Position numbers and translations under genes: made by a program
Part shown: one piece after another, positions 5,543 to 12,422 of the stretch
Numbering within the stretch: the stretch's first letter is position 1
Layout: the number at the start of each line of letters is the position of its first letter
The notes under the pieces: model-generated
Told to the model about the DNA's origin: nothing
Databases searched by the model: none
The model's input: only the letters and a program-made list of their open reading frames with translations
Origin: Methanomicrobiales archaeon
GTDB taxonomy: Archaea; Halobacteriota; Methanomicrobia; Methanomicrobiales; JACTUA01
Length of the DNA stretch: 16,021 nt
Assembly (NCBI GenBank): GCA_028678905.1
Contig: JAJRCO010000258.1
Span: forward strand, 1 to 16,021
Direction of reading: 5' to 3'

Positions 5543-5977
5543 ATGGGTATGCAGGAGAGGATGGGGGATCTGGTGGCACGGCTCAAACACTGCAGGTCGC
5601 TGGGGGAGATTCAGGAAGCGTGTTCGACGCTGGGAAAGGAGACGGATGTGGTACCTCTGCTGACCGGGGTGCTGGGTTCGGAAGAGACGAGTGTCCGCTG
5701 GAAAGCGGCGGTGGCGCTTACCGGGATGGGGGTCCCCGCGGTAGAGAAAATGATCGGATGTCTGTCTGATCCGAGAGCATTCGTGCGCAGTTCGGCAGCC
5801 TGGGTGCTGGGAAACATCGGAGACCGCCGGGCCGTCTCCCGGCTGCGGAAAAGTCTGGAGGATCCTTCCCCGGACGTGCGAAAAGAAGCCTCAGAAGCGC
5901 TCGGAAAGCTTATGAAGGGCGGTGAAAGTCAGAAAGAAGGAAACGGGACCCGGGCGGGCCCGGTTCCCTTCTCCTGA
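5543..5977 (+). CDS. HEAT-repeat protein, 144 residues
   Basis: Residues ~36-125 carry three HEAT/PBS-lyase-type helical pairs with the usual V-R-x-x-A-A-x-x-L-G pattern: TSVRWKAAVALTGMGVPAVE, AFVRSSAAWVLGNIGDRRAV and PDVRKEASEALGKLM. The first ~30 residues are helical and the last ~20 (GGESQKEGNGTRAGPVPFS) are polar and probably disordered. Such repeats mediate protein-protein contacts; nothing indicates a reaction. Its repeats resemble those of the protein at 1634, but it is a separate gene divergent from mfnB. Starts at 5543, 5549 and 5561 are all possible; AGGAGAGG lies directly before the last, and homologs would be needed to decide. The 3' end codes a stable GC-rich hairpin (5945-5968). 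Partner unknown. Confidence 0.8.
   Translation: MGMQERMGDLVARLKHCRSLGEIQEACSTLGKETDVVPLLTGVLGSEETSVRWKAAVALTGMGVPAVEKMIGCLSDPRAFVRSSAAWVLGNIGDRRAVSRLRKSLEDPSPDVRKEASEALGKLMKGGESQKEGNGTRAGPVPFS
5945..5968 (+). other. GC-rich hairpin at the 3' end of the HEAT-repeat gene
   Basis: GGGA (5945-5948) pairs with TCCC (5965-5968), and CCGGG (5950-5954) with CCCGG (5959-5963). One mismatch (C49/T64) separates the two helices, and the loop is 4 bases. The hairpin is inside the last codons, a few bases before the stop at 5975. It has no T-run, so a role in transcript end protection or slowing is speculative. Confidence 0.35.
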
Positions 5978-6166
5978 AAGAAAAAATAAGAAACTAATTA
6001 ACGCTCCAGATGGACTCTCGTACAGGTCCGGGTGCAGGGCAACCACCATCCCCGATACTTTTGTGGGCCTGCCGGACCCTCTTTTACAGGGCCGCCAGGA
6101 AAAGATAGAGGCATCTTTGGGAAATAACCACGGGAAGGCCGGATCCTTTCGGTTCTTTCCCACGGA

Positions 6167-6194
6167 AACCGTTTTCGATCAACCGTTTTCGATC
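6167..6194 (+). repeat. Tandem 14-bp direct repeat just upstream of a TATA box
   Basis: AACCGTTTTCGATC occurs at 6167-6180 and again, identical and abutting, at 6181-6194. The TATA-like GTTTTAACAC begins at 6201. Abutting direct repeats here look like a two-site operator or activator site for the HisA-like/tmk operon, although a chance slippage duplication is possible. Confidence 0.6.
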
Positions 6195-6200
6195 CGGCAT

Positions 6201-6210
6201 GTTTTAACAC
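6201..6210 (+). promoter_or_regulatory. TATA box of the HisA-like/tmk operon
   Basis: GTTTTAACAC is centred ~25 bases before the ATG at 6231. The distance predicts transcription starting at or next to the start codon, a leaderless message. Confidence 0.5.
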
Positions 6211-6230
6211 TCTGCCGGATAACGCTCACC

Positions 6231-6902
6231 ATGGACGTGATCCTGGCCATGGATCTGATGCAGGGCAAAGTGGTGCACGGCAGGAAGGGAGAACGGGCCA
6301 CCTACCGGCCGCTCACCTGGGGCCTTTCTCCCACCACCGATCCGATAGAGTATGTGCGGTTCTTGCGCCCCCGCTTCCTGTATGTCGCAGACCTAGACCG
6401 CATCCAGGGCCGGGGTTCCCACGATGACGCGATCCGCTCTTGCAGCGCCCTGGTGGAGCACACCTACCTGGACCGGGGGTGCCGGTCTCCGTCTGACTGC
6501 CCCCACTATCCGGGCATCACCGACGTGGTAGGCACAGAGACGGCCGGAGACGACCTGTCCATCTATCAGGGAGGATACCTGAGTCTGGACCTGCAGGATG
6601 GAAAGGTTCTACCCCGGGGGACCGACCCCGTCTCCCTCCTCGCCGGATTCGGCTCTCTCGATTTCGAGGGGGTCATACTCCTCAACATCGCTGCAGTGGG
6701 CACCTCCACGATGCCGGCGGAAGTGGAACTCCGCTCCTGGCGCGAGGCCTGCGATTGTCCTCTTCTCTATGGGGGAGGAATCGCCGGAGCAGACGATCTT
6801 GGGCTTCTGCAGGAGCTCGGGTACCAGGGGGCGATCCTCTCCACGGCGCTTCACCGCGGCCGGATCCCCCTTGCCCTGGTGCAGGAGGGTTGCCTGTGCT
6901 GA
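6231..6902 (+). CDS. HisA/HisF-family protein, 223 residues
   Basis: This is a beta/alpha-barrel related to the histidine enzymes HisA and HisF, probably of the separate methanogen branch rather than true HisA. The start MDVILAMDLMQGKVVHGRKG has the family's first strand with Asp8. The second half repeats the pattern at GGYLSLDLQDGKVLPRG, with Asp120 in the HisA/HisF catalytic position, and GGGI (181-184) is the phosphate-binding loop. Retained acid residues suggest a real enzyme acting on a phosphorylated substrate. The sequence does not show which one. True HisA is ~240 residues with motifs (for example GGGIR plus the usual N-terminal DLKDGKVVRL) only partly kept here. The ATG at 6231 fits the TATA box at 6201-6210. 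Its last 7 bases overlap the tmk GTG start. Confidence 0.75.
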   Translation: MDVILAMDLMQGKVVHGRKGERATYRPLTWGLSPTTDPIEYVRFLRPRFLYVADLDRIQGRGSHDDAIRSCSALVEHTYLDRGCRSPSDCPHYPGITDVVGTETAGDDLSIYQGGYLSLDLQDGKVLPRGTDPVSLLAGFGSLDFEGVILLNIAAVGTSTMPAEVELRSWREACDCPLLYGGGIAGADDLGLLQELGYQGAILSTALHRGRIPLALVQEGCLC

Positions 6903-7513
6903 TCACGCTGGAGGGGATCGATGGCAGTGGTAAGAGCACGCTGGTGGAGAGGCTCCGGGCCACGCTTGCCGATCTGGACCCGGTGATCACCCGGGAGCCC
7001 GGGGCGACCTGGGTGGGCGACGCGGTCCGCCGGGCGGTGAAAGAGCGGGCCGACCCGGTCACCGAAGCACTGCTGTTTGCGGCCGATCACGCCGCCCATC
7101 TAGACCGGGTGGTCCGGCCTGCACTGGAAGCGGGGAGGCTGGTGATCTCTGACCGCTACACAGACAGCCGCTACGCCTACCAGTCCGTCACCCTTGAGGG
7201 CACCATCCCTTCCCCCCTCTCCTGGCTCGAGGCGCTTCACGCCGGATGGACCCTTCGCCCGGATCGCACTTTTCTCCTGATACTGCCCGTAGAGGAGGCC
7301 ATGCGAAGAATCGGGGACCACGAGAACCGGGAGCATTTCGAATCCCCGGAGATCCTGGCCCGGGTGCAGTCCCGTTACCTGGATCTCGCTTCCGCCGATC
7401 CTACCCGCTTCGTGATCATCGATGCGCTGAAAGAAAAAGAGGAGATCCACGCGTTCGTGGAGTCCGCCATCAGGAGGCTTGCGGAATGGTCACGAACATC
7501 TCGCCGATCCTGA
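6896..7513 (+). CDS. tmk: Thymidylate kinase (dTMP kinase)
   Basis: The enzyme phosphorylates dTMP to dTDP in the cytoplasm, joining the de novo and salvage routes to dTTP. The P-loop GIDGSGKST is at residues 7-15, followed by TREPG (32-36) for dTMP binding and the SDRY motif (85-88) with its Arg. Then comes YQSVTLEG, and the acidic-basic lid region lies near RRIGDHENREHFES (137-150). Length 205 fits the family. The GTG start at 6896 is chosen because the protein then begins VLITLEGIDG like other members, and GGAGG (6885-6889) precedes it by 6 bases. It overlaps the HisA-like gene by 7 bases, so the two are translationally coupled. Its 3' end overlaps valS on the other strand by 44 bases. It is also the site where two convergent transcripts meet. 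Confidence 0.95.
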   Translation: MLITLEGIDGSGKSTLVERLRATLADLDPVITREPGATWVGDAVRRAVKERADPVTEALLFAADHAAHLDRVVRPALEAGRLVISDRYTDSRYAYQSVTLEGTIPSPLSWLEALHAGWTLRPDRTFLLILPVEEAMRRIGDHENREHFESPEILARVQSRYLDLASADPTRFVIIDALKEKEEIHAFVESAIRRLAEWSRTSRRS

Positions 7514-10064
7514 GTAGGTCCACTTTTCTGCCTTCCACCAGGTAAGAGAAGAGCGGAGTGAAGGCATCCCCGGGGACTGGGACCTCCTCGCCGTCCAGGG
7601 AGAGAGTCGCCGGAGGATTTATCAGCTGCTCCAGGGGGAGTGACCGTACCGCGTCCATGAACGCCCGGGCCTGTTTTCGAAAGCGGGGTCCGATTATTCC
7701 CATGTTGAACTTGATCTCCCGGAGCTCCCTCTCCAGGGCAGGCTTTTCCTTCCGCCAGCGGATATCCGCGTTCAGTGCCCGGCCGGCATCACCGCCCTCA
7801 TCGAGGAACCGGTCGGCGTAGATGGTGATCTGGCCCATCGGGGCGTTCAGGGCCATGCCCCGGTCGTGCTTGAAGCGGCGTAGTTCTGCGATCAGCGCGA
7901 CCAGGATCTCCCCCTCTGCTCGGGCCGTGGCGTCCTCGAAGGCGAAGTCCACCCAGGGCTGGTGATGGACCCGGTTGCCCCCCAGGGCGCTGTAGCATTC
8001 CTCGGCGAAGTAGGGTACAAAGGGGGCGATGATCCGGCAGAGAGAATCGAGGACAATCCGCAGGGCTCGCCCGGCGCTCTCCTTCCCGGCACCCTCGGTG
8101 TAGAGCCTGCCCTTGGCGAGTTCGATATACTGGTCGGCGAGCACGGTCCAGGTGAAATCACGGATCGCTTTCAGGGTGCGGTCGAACTGGTACTGCCCCA
8201 TCGCCTCGTTCACCTCGCGTATCGTGTCCGAGAGGCGGCACAGGAGCCAGCGATCCACGCTCACCGTCACCCCGGACGGATCCAGGGAATCGCTCTCGGG
8301 GAGGTGGGGGAGGGCAAACCGCACGATATTCCAGAGCTTGGTCTGGAACCGGGACGCGGCTACGACGTCGTTCCAGGAGAACATAATGTCCGAGCCGGTG
8401 GCCGCGCTCGCCGCTGCCCACTGGCGGAAGGCGTCCGCACCGTACCGGCCGATGATCTCCTCGGTATCGATGATGTTCCCCCTGCTCTTGCTCATCTTAA
8501 ATCCGTCCTCTCCCAGCACCATGCCGTTTACCACGATCTCATCCCAGGGGCGTAAACCCGTGAGAGCTACTGCACGCAGGATGGTATAGAACGCCCAGGT
8601 GCGGATGATATCGTGCCCCTGGGGACGGAGCTGGGCGGGAAAGATCTCCGGCGCTCCGTCCCCCTCCCACCCGGTGACGTTGAGCACGGAGATGGAGGAG
8701 TCCATCCAGGTGTCCAGCACATCTGCCTCCCCGGTACACTCGGTGGAGCCACAGCGGGGGCAGGGCTTCCTGGGCAATTCCAGAGTCGGGTCGATGGGGA
8801 GATCTGTTTTTTCGGGAAGAATCATCTCCCCGCAGGCGTTACAGAACCAGACCGGGATGGGGGTGGCGAAAAGCCGCTGGCGAGAGATGCACCAATCCCA
8901 TTCCATCTGGGAGACCCAGTTCTCCATGCGGGTGAGCATGTAAGCGGGTATCCACTGGATCTGGTGGGCGGCGTCCAGGATCTCGCGGGGCTTTACCGTG
9001 ATGAACCACTGCCGTTCGGAGAGGATCTCGATGGGGCTCTTGCACCGCCAGCAGGTCCCCACCCGCTGTTCGAGAGGCTCCTCCCGATGTAGGATCCCGG
9101 CCTCCTTTAACTCCCTGATGATCTCGTTACGGCAGTGGGCTACCTTCATCCCCGCAAACCGGCCGCTTGCTTCGGTCATCTTACCCTGGCGGTCGATGGC
9201 CTTGCGCAGTTCGAGATTGTACTTCTTCCACCACAGCACATCCTGGCGGTCCCCGAACGTACAGATCATCACCGCCCCGGTACCGAAAGCAGGATCCACC
9301 GCCTCGTCAGCGATCACCGGCACCTCCTGGTCAAACAGGGGGATCCGCAGCGCCTTCCCAATCAGGTGGCGGTACCGCTCGTCTTGGGGGTTGACCGCCA
9401 CTGCGACACAGGCGGCCAGCAGCTCCGGCCGGGAGGTGGCGATCTCCACGCCGTCGAAGTCGAAGAACACCAGCGAGGTCTCGCGGGGCACATGGGCCAC
9501 CTCGGCGAAGGCGATCGCGGTCTCGCAGCGGGTGCAGAAATTCACCGGATGCTCGGTGCGGTACACATAGCCCTTCTCGAGCATCTCCAGAAACGAGAGC
9601 TGGGTCTTGCGGTAATAACGGGGGAGCATGGTGATGTACTCGTTGCTCCAGTCGGTGGAAAATCCCAGCCGGCGCATCGTGTGCCGCATCTTCTCGATAT
9701 TGGTTAGGGTCAGATCCCGGCAGAGGCGGCGGAACTCCTCCCGGGGGACGTCGTTTTTGGTGATCCCGTGGATCTCCTCCACCTTGACCTCGGTGGGAAG
9801 TCCGTGGCAATCCCAACCCTGCGGAAACATCACGTTGTAACCGTTCATTCTGCGATAGCGGGCGATGAAGTCGATGTAGCACCAGTTGAGGGCATTTCCG
9901 ATATGGAAATTTCCGGTGGGGTAGGGCGGTGGCGTATCGATGATGAAGGGAGGCCGGTTGCTGCCTCTCTGGAAATAATATTCTTCATCCTTCCAGATCT
10001 GCTGCCAGCGTGTCTCCACGTCCGAAAAGGAGTAGTGTTTGGGAAGTTCCTGTGGTGGTGACAT
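7470..10064 (-). CDS. valS: Valyl-tRNA synthetase
   Basis: This class Ia enzyme charges tRNA-Val with valine and edits threonine. In the 864-residue product the HIGH-type motif is HIGN (54-57, within PPPYPTGNFHIGNALNW), and KMSKS is at 523-527 (DGFKMSKSRGN). Between them lies the editing domain, plus Cys pairs (CTRC, CWRC, CNAC, CPRC) that would form zinc sites in the archaeal type. The motif DVLDTWMDSS and GWDCHGLPTEVKVE are ValS-like. The C-terminal part holds the anticodon-binding helical bundle; the bacterial C-terminal coiled coil is missing, as usual in archaea. MSPPQELPKHYSF at 10064 is chosen over longer readings because it follows a TATA box (10088-10097) and agrees with the usual start. 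The gene is single, divergent from the DUF92 gene, with a palindrome in its promoter. Confidence 0.97.
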   Translation of the reverse strand: MSPPQELPKHYSFSDVETRWQQIWKDEEYYFQRGSNRPPFIIDTPPPYPTGNFHIGNALNWCYIDFIARYRRMNGYNVMFPQGWDCHGLPTEVKVEEIHGITKNDVPREEFRRLCRDLTLTNIEKMRHTMRRLGFSTDWSNEYITMLPRYYRKTQLSFLEMLEKGYVYRTEHPVNFCTRCETAIAFAEVAHVPRETSLVFFDFDGVEIATSRPELLAACVAVAVNPQDERYRHLIGKALRIPLFDQEVPVIADEAVDPAFGTGAVMICTFGDRQDVLWWKKYNLELRKAIDRQGKMTEASGRFAGMKVAHCRNEIIRELKEAGILHREEPLEQRVGTCWRCKSPIEILSERQWFITVKPREILDAAHQIQWIPAYMLTRMENWVSQMEWDWCISRQRLFATPIPVWFCNACGEMILPEKTDLPIDPTLELPRKPCPRCGSTECTGEADVLDTWMDSSISVLNVTGWEGDGAPEIFPAQLRPQGHDIIRTWAFYTILRAVALTGLRPWDEIVVNGMVLGEDGFKMSKSRGNIIDTEEIIGRYGADAFRQWAAASAATGSDIMFSWNDVVAASRFQTKLWNIVRFALPHLPESDSLDPSGVTVSVDRWLLCRLSDTIREVNEAMGQYQFDRTLKAIRDFTWTVLADQYIELAKGRLYTEGAGKESAGRALRIVLDSLCRIIAPFVPYFAEECYSALGGNRVHHQPWVDFAFEDATARAEGEILVALIAELRRFKHDRGMALNAPMGQITIYADRFLDEGGDAGRALNADIRWRKEKPALERELREIKFNMGIIGPRFRKQARAFMDAVRSLPLEQLINPPATLSLDGEEVPVPGDAFTPLFSYLVEGRKVDLLRIGEMFVTIPQAS

Positions 10065-10073
10065 TTTTAACAA

Positions 10074-10093
10074 ATTTTCTCGCAGGAGAAAAT
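10074..10093. promoter_or_regulatory. Perfect 8-bp inverted repeat in the valS promoter (candidate operator)
   Basis: ATTTTCTC (10074-10081) and GAGAAAAT (10086-10093) are exact reverse complements around a GCAG spacer. The repeat sits between the valS TATA box (10088-10097 on minus) and the predicted start of transcription near 10070, overlapping the TATA end. Repressors commonly bind there. It could also be a leader hairpin. Confidence 0.5.
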
Positions 10094-10097
10094 ATAG
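10088..10097 (-). promoter_or_regulatory. TATA box of valS
   Basis: CTATATTTTC on the minus strand lies ~28 bases before the ATG at 10064. The sequence between 10098 and 10206 is otherwise unassigned and contains the divergent promoter of the DUF92 gene, for which no clear TATA box was found. Confidence 0.5.
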
Positions 10098-10206
10098 TGA
10101 TCGCAAGAGATCGGCTCTCTCCAGAAGAACCTGGACACATGCCCGTTTAGGGCGCCGAACGCAGAATGCAAAGTTCTTTTTTTCAGGGGATTCCAAATAA
10201 AGGGTA

Positions 10207-11409
10207 ATGTTCAAGCAGCCGGCATTCTGGGCGGCCTGGTTCCTGACCATCGCCTGTGTCCTTATCTCGCCCTATATACAGCCGGCATGGGTTCTCTCCA
10301 TCATCATTATCCTTTTTTCCCTGACCCTGTTCCTCATTCCGGAGACCAAGTATGCCTCCATCTCATTCATCATCCTGGCCGCCCTGTACGGGACCGGATG
10401 GCTGCCTTTGTTTATCTTCGCCTCGACCATCGCCATCATCGTAAACGGTGAAGGGGCGTTCCGGGCGCTCAGAGATACTCCCTACGCGTATCCTGCCTAT
10501 ATCGTTGCCGGGCTTATTGGATCCGCCCTGGTGATGATCTACTTCCAGCACTTCGTCCCCCTCATTGCCGTGCTCGGAGTGGTGGTGGCGGTCTTCCTCA
10601 AATCGGCACTGCGGAATCAGGTGGATATCTTGATGATTGAGGGCCTTGGTGTGGCTATGACCATGTACTTCTTCGATGAACTGCGGTACGAGGTGGACCC
10701 GACCATCATCCTCGTCGCGGCGATCATCGCGTTCTCTTTCGGCTTCCTGGCACATCGCTTCCGGGTGATGGACTTAAGCGGGCTGTTCAGCAGCGCCCTG
10801 ATCGGCATTATTCTGATCGCGTTTACCCGCGATGTGCGCTGGTTCTTCATCATGCTCTCCTTCCTGATGCTCGGTTCCGTGGCCACCCGGTACAAGTACA
10901 ACTACAAGCTCTCCCTGGGCAGTGCCCAGGGTCACGGGGGAATGAGGGGATACTACAACGTGTTTGCCAACGGTCTGGTCGCCACCGCCGCGGCTATCCT
11001 GTTTGGCATCACTCAGCATCCGCTCTTTACCGCCATGTTCCTGGGAAGTGTGGCCACTGCGGCGGCGGATACGGTGGCAGGAGAGGTGGGGATGACCCGC
11101 GCCAACCCTATTCTCATCACCACCCGGAAGCCGGTCCCGGCTGGGACCAACGGAGGAATATCCTTCGCGGGTGAGGTGGCGGGTCTGTCCGCGGCGATTG
11201 TGGTGCTGGCAATCGCTCTGGGACTGAATGTGAGCACTCTCCCCATGCTGGCTATCGGGGTGACTGCCGGGTTCATCGGGACCAATATCGACAGCCTGAT
11301 TGGCGCTACCATCGAAAATGAAGGTATCATCGGCAATGCGGGGACCAATCTCCTGGCTACCCTGTTCGGTGGCCTGATTGCGGCGATCCTCTATTACTTT
11401 GTCCTGTGA
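10207..11409 (+). CDS. DUF92-family integral membrane protein, 400 residues
   Basis: This is a polytopic membrane protein of about ten or more hydrophobic helices. The C-terminal half carries the DUF92 signatures: GMRGYYNVFANGLVA (~251), AAADTVAGEVGM (~284), PVPAGTNGGISFAGEVAG (~302-319), GTNIDSLIGATIENEG (~358) and GNAGTNLLATLFGG (~376). These conserved Gly, Asn and Asp residues make an enzyme likely. The family includes plant VTE6, a phytyl-phosphate kinase, and human TMEM19. A role in isoprenoid-phosphate metabolism, relevant to archaeal ether lipids, is a reasonable inference, not proven here. The N-terminal half (~1-200) is an extra membrane domain, so the total is longer than a minimal DUF92 domain. 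The start MFKQPAFWAAWFL is the first in-frame ATG; no Shine-Dalgarno precedes it. It is divergent from valS. Confidence 0.88.
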   Translation: MFKQPAFWAAWFLTIACVLISPYIQPAWVLSIIIILFSLTLFLIPETKYASISFIILAALYGTGWLPLFIFASTIAIIVNGEGAFRALRDTPYAYPAYIVAGLIGSALVMIYFQHFVPLIAVLGVVVAVFLKSALRNQVDILMIEGLGVAMTMYFFDELRYEVDPTIILVAAIIAFSFGFLAHRFRVMDLSGLFSSALIGIILIAFTRDVRWFFIMLSFLMLGSVATRYKYNYKLSLGSAQGHGGMRGYYNVFANGLVATAAAILFGITQHPLFTAMFLGSVATAAADTVAGEVGMTRANPILITTRKPVPAGTNGGISFAGEVAGLSAAIVVLAIALGLNVSTLPMLAIGVTAGFIGTNIDSLIGATIENEGIIGNAGTNLLATLFGGLIAAILYYFVL

Positions 11410-11464
11410 TGGGGGAGTATATCCGTCTTCCCGGGCCAGATCCGCTTCCTCATCTGCAGCCTGA

Positions 11465-11495
11465 TACCTGCAAACAAGAGTGCTATCTGCAGGTA
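11465..11495 (+). other. Hairpin with perfect 8-bp stem, downstream of the DUF92 gene
   Basis: TACCTGCA (11465-11472) is the exact reverse complement of TGCAGGTA (11488-11495), enclosing 15 bases. It lies 56 bases after the stop of the DUF92 gene in the convergent gap and is followed by a second, stacked hairpin at 11525-11570. Confidence 0.45.
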
Positions 11496-11524
11496 GAAGA
11501 TTCAGAGCGCTTCATCGCAGGAAT

Positions 11525-11570
11525 CCCGAATCGATACGCCCTGTACATGAGTACAGGAGGAGGATTCGGG
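11525..11570. other. Two-tier hairpin between convergent genes
   Basis: The outer stem pairs CCCGAATC (11525-11532) with GATTCGGG (11563-11570), 8 bp perfect. The inner stem pairs CCTGTAC (11540-11546) with GTACAGG (11551-11557), 7 bp perfect, around loop ATGA. Asymmetric internal loops of 7 and 5 bases separate the two. With the 8-bp hairpin at 11465-11495 this makes a strongly structured gap; it could be a 3' end signal or a small RNA. Confidence 0.5.
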
Positions 11571-11571
11571 C

Positions 11572-11590
11572 AGAAAAAGAAAAAAAAATA
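11572..11590 (-). terminator. T-rich terminator of the membrane protein operon
   Basis: On the minus strand this reads as a T-run broken by one C (T8-C-T5), placed just after the stop codon at 11594-11596. It is a strong archaeal termination signal. Confidence 0.65.
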
Positions 11591-11593
11591 TTC

Positions 11594-12421
11594 TCAGTAT
11601 TTATACCAGCGGCCCTTTTCGTCGAATTCGCCCGGTACCGGTGCGACCTCGGAGACATACTTGCGGAAATAACAGGCCTTGTACGTATAAAATATCGTCA
11701 CGCTGATGGTGATCCCGACCAGGTAGAAGAGGCCGGTGATTATCATACCGGTGGGCCCCAGGGCGGCGATGATCGCCTCGGTGGGGATGGGTTCTCCGAG
11801 GGTCACGTTCATGGCGAGCGGCTCCAGCTGGGGGGAGAGCACGATGGACCACACGATCAGCAGTGCGAAGGTGATTCCGGCGAGGATAAGGAGGTTCACC
11901 ACGAGGAATAGGAACACAGAAAATCCCCGGTTGGTCACGAATTCCACACTCCTCCGCAGGGAATCCAGCACCTTACGGTCCTCAAACACGACCGCGGTAT
12001 CGTAGAAGAGAGTGAAGTACACCAGAGGAACGAACACCCCGAGCAGAGTGAAGGGAAGGACCCCCGCATCTACCCCGAATCCAAGGAGAGTGAGAGGAAC
12101 GACTAGGGCGACCATGGTGAGCAGCGCAGCAAAGACGATCACCAGGCTGGCCAGCAGGATCCGGAAATAATATTTCTTCCCCCCCTCCAGCAGGACCGAC
12201 AGGGATCCCTCTGTCTTGTGCACTATCTGCAGCACCCCCCCTACGAAGAAGGGCAGCACGAGGAGTACAAGGACGGTAAACCGCTCGGCAAAGAACGCCC
12301 CAGCAAGGACCTGAATCAGCAGTGTCGCGAAACCCAGCATCCCGGCCGCCAGGCCTATCAGGAACAGGGACGGGAAACGGCGGATCATCGCCCATCCCTC
12401 CCGCAGTGAATCCAGGACCAT
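11594..12421 (-). CDS. Six-helix integral membrane protein, function unknown
   Basis: The 275-residue product has about six hydrophobic segments: ~17-40 (FLIGLAAGMLGFATLLIQVL), ~46-66, ~86-113, ~117-141, ~165-192 (FSVFLFLVVNLLILAGITFA) and ~222-250 (MIITGLFYLVGITISVTIFY). A cytosolic-looking N-terminus, VLDSLREGWAMIRRFPSLF, precedes them and is echoed at ~153 by VLDSLRRSVEFVTNRGF, so the protein may be an internal duplication of a three-helix unit. The C-terminus (VSEVAPVPGEFDEKGRWYKY) is charged. This pattern resembles the uncharacterised archaeal membrane families (DUF4013/DUF7847 type), but I cannot confirm the assignment. The ATG is one base after the TAG of the upstream kinase-like gene (TAGCATG), so the two are cotranscribed and coupled. 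Function not assigned. Confidence 0.8.
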   Translation of the reverse strand: MVLDSLREGWAMIRRFPSLFLIGLAAGMLGFATLLIQVLAGAFFAERFTVLVLLVLPFFVGGVLQIVHKTEGSLSVLLEGGKKYYFRILLASLVIVFAALLTMVALVVPLTLLGFGVDAGVLPFTLLGVFVPLVYFTLFYDTAVVFEDRKVLDSLRRSVEFVTNRGFSVFLFLVVNLLILAGITFALLIVWSIVLSPQLEPLAMNVTLGEPIPTEAIIAALGPTGMIITGLFYLVGITISVTIFYTYKACYFRKYVSEVAPVPGEFDEKGRWYKY

Positions 12422-12422
12422 G

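Noticed and set aside
7962..9707. Several long plus-strand frames opposite valS
   Set aside because: They are antisense to strongly conserved valS motifs and show no family signature of their own.
11406..11672. 88-codon frame overlapping the DUF92 stop
   Set aside because: It crosses the hairpins and the opposite T-rich terminator, is low in protein-like features and has no family.
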